Positions 1 through 9,241 are shown, numbered from the stretch's first letter. The stretch: DNA of 64,000 nucleotides from an uncultured Lachnospiraceae bacterium (GCA_910577645.1 CAJTOL010000014.1:15733-79732); one strand, 5' to 3'. Notes: generated from the sequence alone by a model not told the origin. Made by a program: numbers and translations.

Positions 1-25
1 AAGCATTAGGCTCTTTTGATTTCAT
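1..25 (-). CDS. Start of a carbohydrate ABC transporter permease (partial)
   Basis: Only the first eight codons are present: an ATG at 25 reading MKSKEPNA leftwards off the window edge. An AGGAGG ribosome binding site overlaps the end of the upstream permease gene, so translation is probably coupled. Binding protein, permease, permease is the usual gene order, so this should be the second, MalG-type permease. That identity is inferred from context, since almost no protein is visible. Confidence 0.7.
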
Positions 26-29
26 AGTC

Positions 30-983
30 CTATTTCCTCCTGCTTCTTTCTTCTTTTACTTTCCTCTTTGCGGCGGCTTTTGAACCATCAGGATCATTAT
101 CATTTGTCATTTTATATACAAAAAAGCACAAAATTCCGCTAACAATAAACAGATATACCGACAATGCGCCAGCCATACCATAATTCTTACTTTTCAGGTG
201 GCTGTTGAGGAACATAATAAGTGTCATCGAAGTACGATCCGGGGTTCCTTGTCCATTAGTCAGGATCTGAGGAACATCAAACATCTGCAGTCCGCCGATA
301 ATTGCAGTAATCAATGTGTATGCAAGAATTGGGCGTATCAATGGAAAGATAATGTAATAAAACCTCTTAACCCCATAACAGCCGTCAATCTCAGCTGCCT
401 CAAAAATATCCACGCTAATTCCCATAATTGCTGCCATCAGCATAATCGTTGTATTTCCAAACCACATCAGGAAATTCATGAATCCCACCAGTGATCGGGT
501 CCCCAGCGCAGACCCCATAAAATCAATCTGCTCCCGGATTACTCCCAAAGACATTAAAATAGCATTTACAGGCCCGTTTGTAGAAAACATAGTGAAAAAC
601 AACATAGAAAAGGCCGATGCCATAATCAAATTGGGCAAATAGATAACCACTTTAAAAAACTGTTTTCCATGTATTTTTAAACGGATATCCGTAAACCATA
701 CTGCCAGAAGCAAAGCAATCACAATTTGGGGAATAAATCCTATGACCCACATGGTTAGTGTATTAGCGCCGTACTTAAGCATATCAGATTTCAGCAGACT
801 GGCATAATTATCTACACCGATAAAGGTTGGTCCTATCTCTTTGATTCCGGATCGATAATACTCAAAAAAGCTATATCGAATCGTATCTGCCAAGGGGATC
901 AAAGAGAAAATAAAATAGCATAAAAAAAACGGAAGAATAAATATATATCCCCATTTTGAGTAGCTGATACTTTTCTTTTTCAT
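30..983 (-). CDS. Sugar ABC transporter permease, MalF/UgpA type
   Basis: This 317-residue inner-membrane protein would form half of the channel of a carbohydrate ABC importer. About six hydrophobic segments are visible, the first at residues 12-32. The EAA loop that contacts the ATPase lies near residues 195-218 (EAAEIDG, then a conserved proline-containing stretch). It follows the binding-protein gene by 69 bases and is followed within 5 bases by the next permease. No ATPase gene is visible, so a shared MsmX-like ATPase is likely. The substrate is inferred from the divergent phosphorylase genes to be an oligosaccharide. Confidence 0.9.
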   Translation of the reverse strand: MKKKSISYSKWGYIFILPFFLCYFIFSLIPLADTIRYSFFEYYRSGIKEIGPTFIGVDNYASLLKSDMLKYGANTLTMWVIGFIPQIVIALLLAVWFTDIRLKIHGKQFFKVVIYLPNLIMASAFSMLFFTMFSTNGPVNAILMSLGVIREQIDFMGSALGTRSLVGFMNFLMWFGNTTIMLMAAIMGISVDIFEAAEIDGCYGVKRFYYIIFPLIRPILAYTLITAIIGGLQMFDVPQILTNGQGTPDRTSMTLIMFLNSHLKSKNYGMAGALSVYLFIVSGILCFFVYKMTNDNDPDGSKAAAKRKVKEERSRRK

Positions 984-1008
984 ACAGTCTCATTCCTTTC
1001 TAATCATT

Positions 1009-1036
1009 CTGCAGGGTACGCACAACGTCCCTGCAG
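1009..1036 (-). other. Intercistronic hairpin after binding-protein gene
   Basis: A perfect 8-bp inverted repeat (CTGCAGGG / CCCTGCAG) with a 12-base loop lies between the binding-protein gene and the first permease gene. No T-run follows. Such stem-loops commonly stabilise the upstream mRNA, so that more binding protein than permease is made. That role is inferred. Confidence 0.5.
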
Positions 1037-1052
1037 GTGATTATCACTTTCG

Positions 1053-2432
1053 TTACTCTGGCCATATCACTTCTGTAATATCCGGGTAGCGTTCTTTAAT
1101 TGCTGTCTCAAAATTGTATTTTGCTTTCTCGAAATCAACTTTACCTTGGAAATAATCGTTAAAGCTGTTCTGAATCAGTTCAACACATCCCTGATCATAT
1201 GCGGATAATGGCGCAATCTTAATCTTCTCTGCAACCGGAGCAAAGTACTCAAACGGATTCTGCCCGCCAAGGAATTCCGAAGCAAAGCTGCTGTCTGCTG
1301 CCGCCTTTTTCATACCGTCTGTTGTATTTGTAAAATCCGAATAATCCTTGGAAATCTTTAACAGATTATCCTGGTTTGCAGTTACTGCAAGAATAATATC
1401 TTTTACGTATTCCGGGTTATCTGTTCCTGTACATGCATGAACATAAGAACCTCCCCAATTATATTCCTGTGGAGGATTGGTAACTGCCCATGCGCCGGTT
1501 TCTCCGTCCCAATTGGGATTCAATACAAAGTCAATTCCCCATGCAGGAAGCAGGAATGAAAATACTTTAGATGCAGAACCCATGGATTTATTCCAATCGT
1601 CATTCCATTGTCCCTTCACGGTTTTGTCCAGATACCCTGCATCCAGCCACTCCTTAGAACTTTCTACCCAATTCATTATCATTGGATCAACATTGACCGT
1701 GGTTTCACCCGGCTTTACCCATGATTCAGAAATACTGTTTCCGTAAAGGCGAAATGTATCCGTATAAGAAGCAAATGTAAAATATCCCTTTGACTTTAAC
1801 TCTTCTGCCGTCGCCTTCATTGTATCCCAGTCTTTTACTTTCTCTCCCACCTGTTTTGGATCATCTGTTCCAAATACATCTTTTGCAATGTCACGGCGGT
1901 ATACTAGCAGTCCGGGGCAGCACTGCCATGTAGAACCTCGCTGTACGCCATTTGCATCAGAAGCTGTAGTCTTTGTAAAACTATACTGGTCCTTTAAATC
2001 CGTATCCGGATCAATTCCTAAGTCCTTAAGAGGAATTGCAACATCTGCGTCTGCATCTGTATATTTATTTACATAGTCTGTCTCTGACAAAAAGATATCT
2101 ATCTTATCATCATCTGCAGCATTTTCTTGATTTAAAAGCGCCTCGTCCAGTTTCTGCTGATAAACGCCATCCTGATTCGGATTAATAATCCAGTGAATCT
2201 CCGTCCCATCTTTCAACGTGGTTACCGTTCCGTCACTGGATGTTTTCTCTACCTTGGGATAAACAGCTTCTACACGCTCGCGAAACTCATCATTCCATGA
2301 ATAAATATTAATTACTTTTCCTTCCTCTGCAGTGTCTGCTCCTGCATTTGACTTTCCGGAATTTCCGCATCCGGCCAGAGTCCCGGCGCACATACTTGCA
2401 ACAAGAATCAGCGAAATCATTCTTTTTTTCAT
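1053..2432 (-). CDS. Extracellular sugar-binding lipoprotein of ABC transporter
   Basis: A 459-residue family 1 solute-binding protein. It has a lipoprotein signal peptide: positive start, hydrophobic core and lipobox LAGC with the acylated cysteine at residue 22, followed by a Gly/Ser-rich linker. It would capture a sugar outside the membrane and hand it to the permeases downstream. The gene diverges from two GH94 phosphorylase genes, so the ligand is probably a beta-linked oligosaccharide. The substrate cannot be read from the sequence. Confidence 0.9.
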   Translation of the reverse strand: MKKRMISLILVASMCAGTLAGCGNSGKSNAGADTAEEGKVINIYSWNDEFRERVEAVYPKVEKTSSDGTVTTLKDGTEIHWIINPNQDGVYQQKLDEALLNQENAADDDKIDIFLSETDYVNKYTDADADVAIPLKDLGIDPDTDLKDQYSFTKTTASDANGVQRGSTWQCCPGLLVYRRDIAKDVFGTDDPKQVGEKVKDWDTMKATAEELKSKGYFTFASYTDTFRLYGNSISESWVKPGETTVNVDPMIMNWVESSKEWLDAGYLDKTVKGQWNDDWNKSMGSASKVFSFLLPAWGIDFVLNPNWDGETGAWAVTNPPQEYNWGGSYVHACTGTDNPEYVKDIILAVTANQDNLLKISKDYSDFTNTTDGMKKAAADSSFASEFLGGQNPFEYFAPVAEKIKIAPLSAYDQGCVELIQNSFNDYFQGKVDFEKAKYNFETAIKERYPDITEVIWPE

Positions 2433-2474
2433 ATTATTTCTCCTATCTGTGAGTTTCCTCTCACGTTTTTTTGT

Positions 2475-2499
2475 ATTATAGCCAAATTATTTTTGACAA
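2475..2499 (-). promoter_or_regulatory. Candidate promoter of the binding-protein operon
   Basis: On the minus strand there is a TATAAT -10 (2475-2480) and a TTGTCA hexamer (2494-2499), but the spacing is only 13 bp. The short spacer suggests a promoter that needs an activator, plausibly the AraC protein at 7893. A small hairpin (GTGAG/CTCAC) lies in the leader just before the gene. Confidence 0.45.
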
Positions 2500-2527
2500 T
2501 ATATTATAAATTTCGAAAAAATATCAA

Positions 2528-2570
2528 ATTCATGACATAATTTCAAATCTGCACACTTAAGGTCATGAAT
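2528..2570. promoter_or_regulatory. Inverted repeat between divergent promoters, candidate operator
   Basis: ATTCATGAC (2528-2536) and its exact complement GTCATGAAT (2562-2570) lie 25 bp apart. They sit between the two divergent promoters that serve the ABC operon and the phosphorylase operon. The position suits a regulator acting on both, most simply the local AraC protein. Binding is inferred. Confidence 0.45.
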
Positions 2571-2594
2571 CTAATATTTTTTACATGATTCTTA

Positions 2595-2623
2595 TTTTTG
2601 CTAAAATATATTTCTAGTATAAT
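2595..2623 (+). promoter_or_regulatory. Candidate promoter of the GH94 operon
   Basis: A consensus TATAAT at 2618-2623 has a 17-bp spacer to a very poor -35 (TTTTTG, 2595-2600). A strong -10 with a weak -35, downstream of an inverted repeat, is the usual pattern for activator-dependent promoters. Confidence 0.5.
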
Positions 2624-2681
2624 TACTACACTTCAATAAAGTGTTTAAATACAACCTACCATAAAGAAAGGAGTCGATCTC

Positions 2682-5381
2682 TTGAAACACGTACACTTTA
2701 TAGGCGAAAATGGAAGCTTTACATTAAATAATCCTGAAAATACCAGCTATCTTTATTTTCCTCTTGCTTCAGAGTATGGATTAAAAAGCTCCATTACGCC
2801 CAATCTTGGAGGAGATGCTAAGCTCGATCAGAATAGCTTCCTTCTGGAACCTGTCAGCTCCGAAAGTCTCCACAACAATCGTTCTGCCCGCAATTTCTGG
2901 TGTGTTATTGACGGCGCTCAAATATATTCTGCCGCCGGAGTCTCCCCGGAACAGGAAGGCGTCAAGTTCACTTCAAAACAGGATGAAAGTAAGCTAACTG
3001 CCGGATTTATGTGGCACAAGGTAGAACGGGTTTCCTCTGTTCTGCAGCTTAAGTCCACAGTAACCTCTTTTATTCCGTGGAGGCATAATGTAGAAATTAT
3101 GCACATTGTAATTCAAAACCAATCCGAATGCAGCCGCGAGTTAACTCCTTATGCCGCCATCCCGATTTATGGCAGAAGCGCCGATAATTTAAGAGACCAC
3201 CGGCATGTTACCTCTCTTCTGCATCGTATAGAAACAATTGAAAACGGTATATTAGTATGTCCGTCCATGTCTTTTGATGAACGGGGACACCATTCTAATC
3301 AACGTATTTATTATGTTCTGGGATGTACCGGAGATGGAAAAAAACCAATTCGTTTTTTCCCGACGGTTGAGGATTTTATCGGGGAAGGAGGCTCTTACAC
3401 TCATCCGCGATCTGTATATGAGCGCCTGGAAGGAAGTCCATATCCTTATCAAACTGCCGGAAAAGAGGCAATGGGCGCATTTCGTTTTGAAGACGTCGCT
3501 CTGCGGCCCGGAGAATGTATCGAATATGTTCTTTTTCTGGGTGCAGAGAACAGCAGAACGGATATTCAAAATATATTTCATAAGTATAATAGCTCCGATA
3601 AAGTCAGGAAAGAATTAAAAGAAACCCAATTCTATTGGGAGAAAAAGGTAAATATATCCTTCCACACCCGGGATGAAAAATTTGATAATTGGATGAAATG
3701 GATCTGTTTCCAACCATTTCTGCGCCGTCTGTTTGGATGCTCTTTTCTTCCTCATCATGATTATGGACGCGGCGGAAGAGGATGGCGCGATCTGTGGCAG
3801 GATTGTCTTTCCCTGCTTCTGATGGAGCCGCAAAATGTAAGGAATATGATTTTAAAAAACTATGGCGGCGTCCGCATTGACGGCACCAATGCCACCATTA
3901 TTGGAGAAGGGGACGGAAACTTTATTGCAGATCGCAATGGTATTGCCCGGGTTTGGATGGATCATGCCCTCTGGCCCCTCATGACCACCAGGCTTTACAT
4001 TAACCAGACAGGGGACGTGAATATACTCAGCCAGAAAGCACCTTATTTTAAAGATGCTCAATCCATGCGCGGAACTGCCATTGATCCTCTCTGGACGGAT
4101 GACTATGGCAATAAGCAGCGCACCGAAGATGGTTCCATCCATACCGGAAGTATTCTTGAACACCTTTTGATACAACAACTTACTGCATTTTATGAAGTGG
4201 GTGAGCACAATATTTACCGGTTGAGAGGGGCCGATTGGAATGATGCTCTGGATATGGCTTCAGAGCGCGGGGAAAGCGTTGCTTTTACATGTGCCTATGT
4301 CGGGAATCTAAGGACTCTTGTTTCTATGATCCATCTGTTGGATAGTCAGCAGCCCGGGCAGGACATTGAACTCATAGAAGAACTCCAAATTCTGTTGAAC
4401 ACAGGCTCTGAGCTCTTCGATGATATAGACGGGAAACATAAGGTTCTGGAAAACTACACTCGCCTTTGCCAGCATAATGTCAGCGGAAGGCACATACAGG
4501 TGTCTCTTTCTTCCCTGGCTGCCAGCCTTCTCCATAAAGCTGTCTGGCTTACGAATTTTATCCGCAGCCAGGAGTGGATCCAAAGTGAAGACGGTAACGG
4601 ATGGTTTAACAGCTATTATGATAATCATGGTCAGGCCGTAGAAGGATTCTTTGAAGGTCATGTACGCATGCTACTCACTGGACAAGTGTTTTCCATTATG
4701 GGGGATGTAGCTACTCACCAGCAGATTCAACAAATTGTCCAAAGCGTAGATTCCTATCTCTACGCCCCGGAAATCGGCGGTTACCGGCTTAATACAGATT
4801 TCCGCGAATTGAAATTCGATATGGGGCGTATGTTTGGGTTTGCCTATGGCGAAAAGGAAAATGGAGCAGTTTTCTCGCACATGGCAGTTATGTATGCCAA
4901 TGCGCTGTACCAACGTGGATTTGCCAGAGAAGGATGGAAGGCTCTGAAAGCTCTCGCCTATACTGCCCTGGACTTTGATACCAGCCATATTTATCCAGGC
5001 ATTCCAGAATATTTCAGAGGAGACGGGCGCGGAATGTACCATTATCTTACTGGTGCTGCAAGCTGGTTTATGCTGACTATGATTACCGAAGTATTCGGTG
5101 TTCGCGGAGCAGCAGGAGATTTGATACTACATCCCAAACTTCTTTCTGAGCAGTTTGACCAAAAGGGAATCGCTTCCATTCAGCTTACATTTTCAGGAAA
5201 AGTATTACACATTTCCTACATAAATAAATCCGGCAAAGACTATGGCTCCTATACAGTATCCGCTGCCCAATGTGATGGGACAAAATTAGAGGTATGCGAA
5301 CATTCTTACGCTGTAATTCCAAAAGAAATACTTTGCTCCCTCTCTGACGAATTGCACGAAATAATCGTGACTTTGCAGTAA
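2682..5381 (+). CDS. GH94-type glycoside phosphorylase (large form)
   Basis: An 899-residue cytoplasmic protein of the cellobiose-phosphorylase superfamily (GH94-like). The start is TTG, eight bases after AAAGGAG. The (alpha/alpha)6 barrel shows WRDLWQD near residue 368 and GADWNDAL near 516-523, where the aspartate of the DWND motif would be the general acid. It should cleave a beta-glucoside with phosphate, releasing a sugar 1-phosphate. It is longer than typical disaccharide phosphorylases (about 800) and shorter than known beta-1,2- or beta-1,3-oligoglucan phosphorylases (about 1,100), so its substrate is open. The next GH94 gene begins 36 bases downstream. Confidence 0.8.
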   Translation: MKHVHFIGENGSFTLNNPENTSYLYFPLASEYGLKSSITPNLGGDAKLDQNSFLLEPVSSESLHNNRSARNFWCVIDGAQIYSAAGVSPEQEGVKFTSKQDESKLTAGFMWHKVERVSSVLQLKSTVTSFIPWRHNVEIMHIVIQNQSECSRELTPYAAIPIYGRSADNLRDHRHVTSLLHRIETIENGILVCPSMSFDERGHHSNQRIYYVLGCTGDGKKPIRFFPTVEDFIGEGGSYTHPRSVYERLEGSPYPYQTAGKEAMGAFRFEDVALRPGECIEYVLFLGAENSRTDIQNIFHKYNSSDKVRKELKETQFYWEKKVNISFHTRDEKFDNWMKWICFQPFLRRLFGCSFLPHHDYGRGGRGWRDLWQDCLSLLLMEPQNVRNMILKNYGGVRIDGTNATIIGEGDGNFIADRNGIARVWMDHALWPLMTTRLYINQTGDVNILSQKAPYFKDAQSMRGTAIDPLWTDDYGNKQRTEDGSIHTGSILEHLLIQQLTAFYEVGEHNIYRLRGADWNDALDMASERGESVAFTCAYVGNLRTLVSMIHLLDSQQPGQDIELIEELQILLNTGSELFDDIDGKHKVLENYTRLCQHNVSGRHIQVSLSSLAASLLHKAVWLTNFIRSQEWIQSEDGNGWFNSYYDNHGQAVEGFFEGHVRMLLTGQVFSIMGDVATHQQIQQIVQSVDSYLYAPEIGGYRLNTDFRELKFDMGRMFGFAYGEKENGAVFSHMAVMYANALYQRGFAREGWKALKALAYTALDFDTSHIYPGIPEYFRGDGRGMYHYLTGAASWFMLTMITEVFGVRGAAGDLILHPKLLSEQFDQKGIASIQLTFSGKVLHISYINKSGKDYGSYTVSAAQCDGTKLEVCEHSYAVIPKEILCSLSDELHEIIVTLQ

Positions 5382-5417
5382 ATTTATAAAATTATTGAAA
5401 GGAACAGATACAATTTT

Positions 5418-7829
5418 ATGAGATATGGATATTTTGACGACAAAAATCGAGAATACGTAATTGAGCGCCCTGACACTCCTGCTCCCTGGGTTAATTATCT
5501 TGGTTCTCCCGAATACGGAGCAATTATCTCCAACAATGCCGGCGGCTACAGCTTTGAAAAGTCCGGCGCCAATGGCCGAATCCTTCGCTATGTGTTTAAT
5601 AACTTTGATCAGCCCGGACGTTATATATACATCCGTGACAACGAATCAAAAGATTATTGGTCTGCTTCCTGGCAGCCGGTAGGAAAAGATCTGACCTGTT
5701 ATCAAAGCGAATGCCGCCATGGTATGGGTTATACAAAGATAGCCGCCAATTATGACGGCATCCGCTCCCAGGCAACCTACTATGTTCCTTTAGGAAAATC
5801 TCATGAGGTCTGGTCCCTCTGTGTAACCAATAATTCCAACAAAAGAAGGTCGCTCACATTAACCGGGTATGCAGAATTCACTAACCACAGCAATTATGAG
5901 CAGGATCAGGTGAATCTCCAATACTCTTTGTTCATTAGCAAAACATCCTTTATCCAAAATCGTATTATGCAGGATGTCCACGGCAATCTGGACAGCATCC
6001 CTTGTAGCGAACAGATAGATCATAAAAACGTAACCCACCGCTTTTTTGGTCTTGCAGGCGCCGCCGTGTCTTCCTACTGCGGCGGAAAAGAAGAGTTTCT
6101 CGGAAGATACCATGGATATGGCAACCCCCAGGGGGTTATCTCCGGCAATCTTGGAAACATCACCAGCTATAATGAAAATTCCTGCGGGGCACTTTCCTGT
6201 TGTATGACATTAATGCCTGGTGAGACGAAAACTATTCTTTTCCTTCTTGGAATGAAATCATCTGCTGAAGCTGACTCTGTCATTTCCTGTTATGCACACC
6301 CTGAAGAAGTTGTGTCCCAGGAACTTATGATGCTAAAAAAGGATTGGAATAAGCGGTTGGAAGGCCTTCAGGTCAATACCCCGAGTCCTGAATTCAACAC
6401 TATGTTGAATATCTGGAATGCCTATAACTGTTTCATAACATTTATCTGGTCCCGGGCCGCCTCTTTTATTTACTGCGGTCTGCGTAACGGCTTCGGATAT
6501 CGAGATACCGTTCAAGATATCCAGGGAATCATTCATCTGGCTCCGGAAATGGCGCTGGATAAGATTCGATTTATGCTTTCAGCCCAGGTAAATAATGGCG
6601 GAGGCCTTCCTCTGGTAAAATTTACCCACAATCCAGGCCATGAAGATACCCCTGATGACGTTTCTTATGTACAGGAGACAGGACATCCCGCTTATCGGGC
6701 CGATGATGCCTTATGGCTCTTTCCTACTATTTATAAATATATTGCAGAAACCGGGAATACCGAATTTTTGGATGAGATAATCCCTTTTGCCAACAAGGAA
6801 GAAGCTAGTGTCTATGAACACCTGAAACGCGCCATCCAATTTTCCCTTGATCATTTGGGGCCTCATGGTATGCCGGCGGGATTGTATGCTGACTGGAATG
6901 ACTGTCTAAGACTTGGAAAAAACGGAGAATCCTCCTTTGTTGCTATGCAGTTCTATTATGCTATAAGTATCTTAAAGAAACTTGCAGAATCCAAAGAAGA
7001 TACCGATTATATCCGATATTTGGATAACAAGCTCTCCCAGATGGAAAAATTGATTCAAACCCTCTGCTGGGACGGCGACCGTTTTATCCGTGGATATACA
7101 GAAGCCGGAGAACGTATTGGCGCAGCAGCAGATCCGGAAGCCAACATGTGGCTAAATCCCCAGAGCTGGGCTGTAATCAGCGGTCTTGCTTCCTGCCAAC
7201 AGGCTAATGCTGCAATGAATAATGTATATGAACGCTTAAATACGTCCTATGGAGCCCTCCTTATGGATCCTCCCTATCATGCACACTCTTTTGACGGCGC
7301 GCTAGCTGTCATCTATAATCAGGGCGCCAAGGAAAATTCCGGAATTTTCTCTCAATCCCAGGGCTGGCTGATTCTGGCAGAAGCCCTTTTGGGACACGGA
7401 AACCGCGCGTTTTCCTACTTTATGGAAAATTCACCGGCAGCCCAAAATAACCATGCAGAGATACGCCATCTGGAACCATATTGTTATGGACAATTTACTG
7501 AGGGCAGAGCCAGCCAGCATTTTGGCCGTTCTCATGTACACTGGCTCACCGGAACAGCTTCCACCGTCATGGTAGGATGTGTAGAAGGAATTTTAGGACT
7601 TCGGCCAGATCTTTACGGACTTAAACTGGCCCCATCCATTCCCAAGGATTGGAAACGTTTTGAAGTAAATAAAATCTTCCGCGGAAAAAAACTGCATATC
7701 ATCGTAGAAAATCCTGACGGGAAAGAAACCGGATGTGCAAAGCTCATGCTCAACGGCAATCTTATTAATAATAATTACATTCCTGCAAAGCTTCTGGATG
7801 AAAAGAATGAAATTCTTTTGATCCTATAA
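5418..7829 (+). CDS. GH94 disaccharide phosphorylase (cellobiose/laminaribiose/chitobiose type)
   Basis: The 803-residue length is that of characterised cellobiose and chitobiose phosphorylases. GFGYRDTVQD near residue 358, ADWNDCL near 491-497 (catalytic aspartate) and the C-terminal ENSGIF and HFGRSHVHWLTGTAS stretches are classic GH94 signatures. The reaction would be reversible phosphorolysis of a beta-linked disaccharide to a sugar 1-phosphate and a free sugar, saving one ATP. It is co-transcribed with the larger GH94 enzyme, which suggests one enzyme for longer chains and one for the disaccharide. The actual disaccharide is not determinable by eye. Confidence 0.88.
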   Translation: MRYGYFDDKNREYVIERPDTPAPWVNYLGSPEYGAIISNNAGGYSFEKSGANGRILRYVFNNFDQPGRYIYIRDNESKDYWSASWQPVGKDLTCYQSECRHGMGYTKIAANYDGIRSQATYYVPLGKSHEVWSLCVTNNSNKRRSLTLTGYAEFTNHSNYEQDQVNLQYSLFISKTSFIQNRIMQDVHGNLDSIPCSEQIDHKNVTHRFFGLAGAAVSSYCGGKEEFLGRYHGYGNPQGVISGNLGNITSYNENSCGALSCCMTLMPGETKTILFLLGMKSSAEADSVISCYAHPEEVVSQELMMLKKDWNKRLEGLQVNTPSPEFNTMLNIWNAYNCFITFIWSRAASFIYCGLRNGFGYRDTVQDIQGIIHLAPEMALDKIRFMLSAQVNNGGGLPLVKFTHNPGHEDTPDDVSYVQETGHPAYRADDALWLFPTIYKYIAETGNTEFLDEIIPFANKEEASVYEHLKRAIQFSLDHLGPHGMPAGLYADWNDCLRLGKNGESSFVAMQFYYAISILKKLAESKEDTDYIRYLDNKLSQMEKLIQTLCWDGDRFIRGYTEAGERIGAAADPEANMWLNPQSWAVISGLASCQQANAAMNNVYERLNTSYGALLMDPPYHAHSFDGALAVIYNQGAKENSGIFSQSQGWLILAEALLGHGNRAFSYFMENSPAAQNNHAEIRHLEPYCYGQFTEGRASQHFGRSHVHWLTGTASTVMVGCVEGILGLRPDLYGLKLAPSIPKDWKRFEVNKIFRGKKLHIIVENPDGKETGCAKLMLNGNLINNNYIPAKLLDEKNEILLIL

Positions 7830-7853
7830 CTAAAAATAAGGCTTTTTAACAGC

Positions 7854-7884
7854 TTCGGGCCGGCGCAACATGCGCCAGCCCGAA
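7854..7884. terminator. Bidirectional terminator hairpin
   Basis: TTCGGGC and GGCGCA pair with TGCGCC and GCCCGAA around an ACA loop, forming a 13-bp stem with one mismatch. It lies between the converging GH94 and AraC genes. A moderately T-rich tail follows on the plus strand. Confidence 0.7.
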
Positions 7885-7892
7885 CTTATTCT

Positions 7893-8645
7893 CTATTCTT
7901 GTATATCCCATTGTATTTTATGGTTTTGATCCCGATATTTTTTGGGAGTCATGCCTACTGTTTCCCGAAATTGTTGTATAAAATGGCTTTGCGACGAAAA
8001 GGATAGTCTGTTTGCTATTTCAATCATAGAATAATTGCTGAATTTCAAAAGATTTTTCGCCATACTAATCTTTTGTTCCCGAATGTATGCGCTTACAGAA
8101 ATCCCTGTTTCCTTTTTAAACAGGCGAGACAAATAGCTTGCAGATACGCCAAACTCCTCCGCCAGATTTTCAATCGTAATTCGTTCTTTTATATGTGCAT
8201 AGATATACTCTTTACAGGCATTGATATGTTTAGAATTTGTATCTTTTCTAAAATACCTCTGCATTTTTTGTGCATAATCGATTACCATCTCATCATGCAG
8301 ATTTTGTACTTCCTGTACTGTATCAATATCATCCAGTTTTTGAATGTAGAAATCACTCAGACGAAACGCTTTCTCCAGCTCCATTCCCTTCTGCACAGAT
8401 ATACGCGTTACCATTGCTGTCGTAATCACAAAATGATATTTTAAATTTACCACCGGATTTCTTGATAATGTGCCGACTCCTTCACTGTCTATAAATTTCC
8501 CCATCCTGCAGTTTTCTTTTACTTTCTCTACATCACCATTCGTAACCGCCTGATAAAAGAGAAATTCTTCTGTGGGAGATCTATGCTCCATATCATCAAA
8601 ATCATCGTCTGCTTCGTAACATAACCATTCCTTTTTATAGTTCAT
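7893..8645 (-). CDS. AraC family transcriptional regulator
   Basis: A 250-residue regulator with a C-terminal double helix-turn-helix of AraC type (about residues 145-245; the ENLAEEFGVSASYLSRLFKK and IANRLSFSSQSHFIQQFRE helices are clear). The N-terminal half is not a cupin. It carries the LSRNPVVNLKYHF and LSDFYIQKL elements common in AraC proteins of gut Clostridia. A GGGGATGA site precedes the ATG. It lies just beyond the GH94 genes and probably activates them and the divergent ABC operon; this is inferred from position and the weak -35 boxes there. Confidence 0.88.
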   Translation of the reverse strand: MNYKKEWLCYEADDDFDDMEHRSPTEEFLFYQAVTNGDVEKVKENCRMGKFIDSEGVGTLSRNPVVNLKYHFVITTAMVTRISVQKGMELEKAFRLSDFYIQKLDDIDTVQEVQNLHDEMVIDYAQKMQRYFRKDTNSKHINACKEYIYAHIKERITIENLAEEFGVSASYLSRLFKKETGISVSAYIREQKISMAKNLLKFSNYSMIEIANRLSFSSQSHFIQQFRETVGMTPKKYRDQNHKIQWDIQE

Positions 8646-8771
8646 TCAAATCATCCCCATCATCGGAAAACCGGTTTTCATCTAATCAATTGCCTTTACA
8701 GTGCTCAGTATATCAGACTTTTGAAGAATTTGGCAATATGCTCTGATAAATTTTAAAAAATTCTGAGTAAA

Positions 8772-8796
8772 AGGGCCAGCGCAATGCGCTGACCCC
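8772..8796 (-). terminator. Terminator of ptsH
   Basis: On the minus strand, GGGTCAGCGC and GCGCTGGCCC form a stem with one mismatch around ATT, followed by TTTTAC, 35 bases after the HPr stop codon. Confidence 0.7.
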
Positions 8797-8830
8797 TATT
8801 GGTTCTGATTGTTAATTTGCCGGCAATTCC

Positions 8831-9097
8831 TTACATCTCGCCTAAACCAGACTCAATTGCTTTGGTTAAGGTCTCCATAGCCTCTGCCTCATCCTCACCA
8901 TCGCAGATCAAGTTAATCTCGGTGCCGCATTTAATGCCTGCCGCCATAACATTCAGCACGCTCTTCGCGACAATCCTTTTCTCACCGCTCTCAATAATAA
9001 CATCACATTTAAATTTCATAGCGGTCTGGGATAATACTCCTGCGGGTCTTAAGTGTAATCCGGAAGGATTCACTACAGTTAAAGTCTTGCTTAACAT
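8831..9097 (-). CDS. ptsH: HPr phosphocarrier protein
   Basis: An 88-residue HPr, the general phosphocarrier between PTS enzyme I and the sugar-specific EIIA proteins. His15 lies in NPSGLHLRPAG and is the phosphorylation site. Ser46 (AKSVLNVMAAGI) aligns with the HPr kinase target used in carbon catabolite control of Gram-positives. It is a single-gene unit with its own promoter and terminator, and enzyme I is not in the window. It would feed the fructose-family PTS at 57.7-62.5 kb. Confidence 0.93.
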   Translation of the reverse strand: MLSKTLTVVNPSGLHLRPAGVLSQTAMKFKCDVIIESGEKRIVAKSVLNVMAAGIKCGTEINLICDGEDEAEAMETLTKAIESGLGEM

Positions 9098-9163
9098 ATC
9101 TGCTCTCTCCTCGTCTCTTTATTCTGTGGAAATTCAGAACCTTTTTCTGAAATCTCTAGTTAA

Positions 9164-9192
9164 ATTTTAGTACAAATTACCAAAACTGTCAA
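9164..9192 (-). promoter_or_regulatory. Strong sigma-A promoter of ptsH
   Basis: TTGACA (9187-9192), a 17-bp spacer and TAAAAT (9164-9169) on the minus strand lie about 65 bases before the ptsH start. This near-consensus promoter fits constitutive high expression. Confidence 0.8.
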
Positions 9193-9241
9193 GGGAAAGC
9201 CCTTCCGAATTCAATGTTTTTGGTAACAATTCGTTACGCGG

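Noticed and set aside
3252..5042. Several long minus-strand frames opposite the first GH94 gene
   Set aside because: They lie wholly inside a well-supported gene, have no ribosome binding sites and no recognisable protein features.
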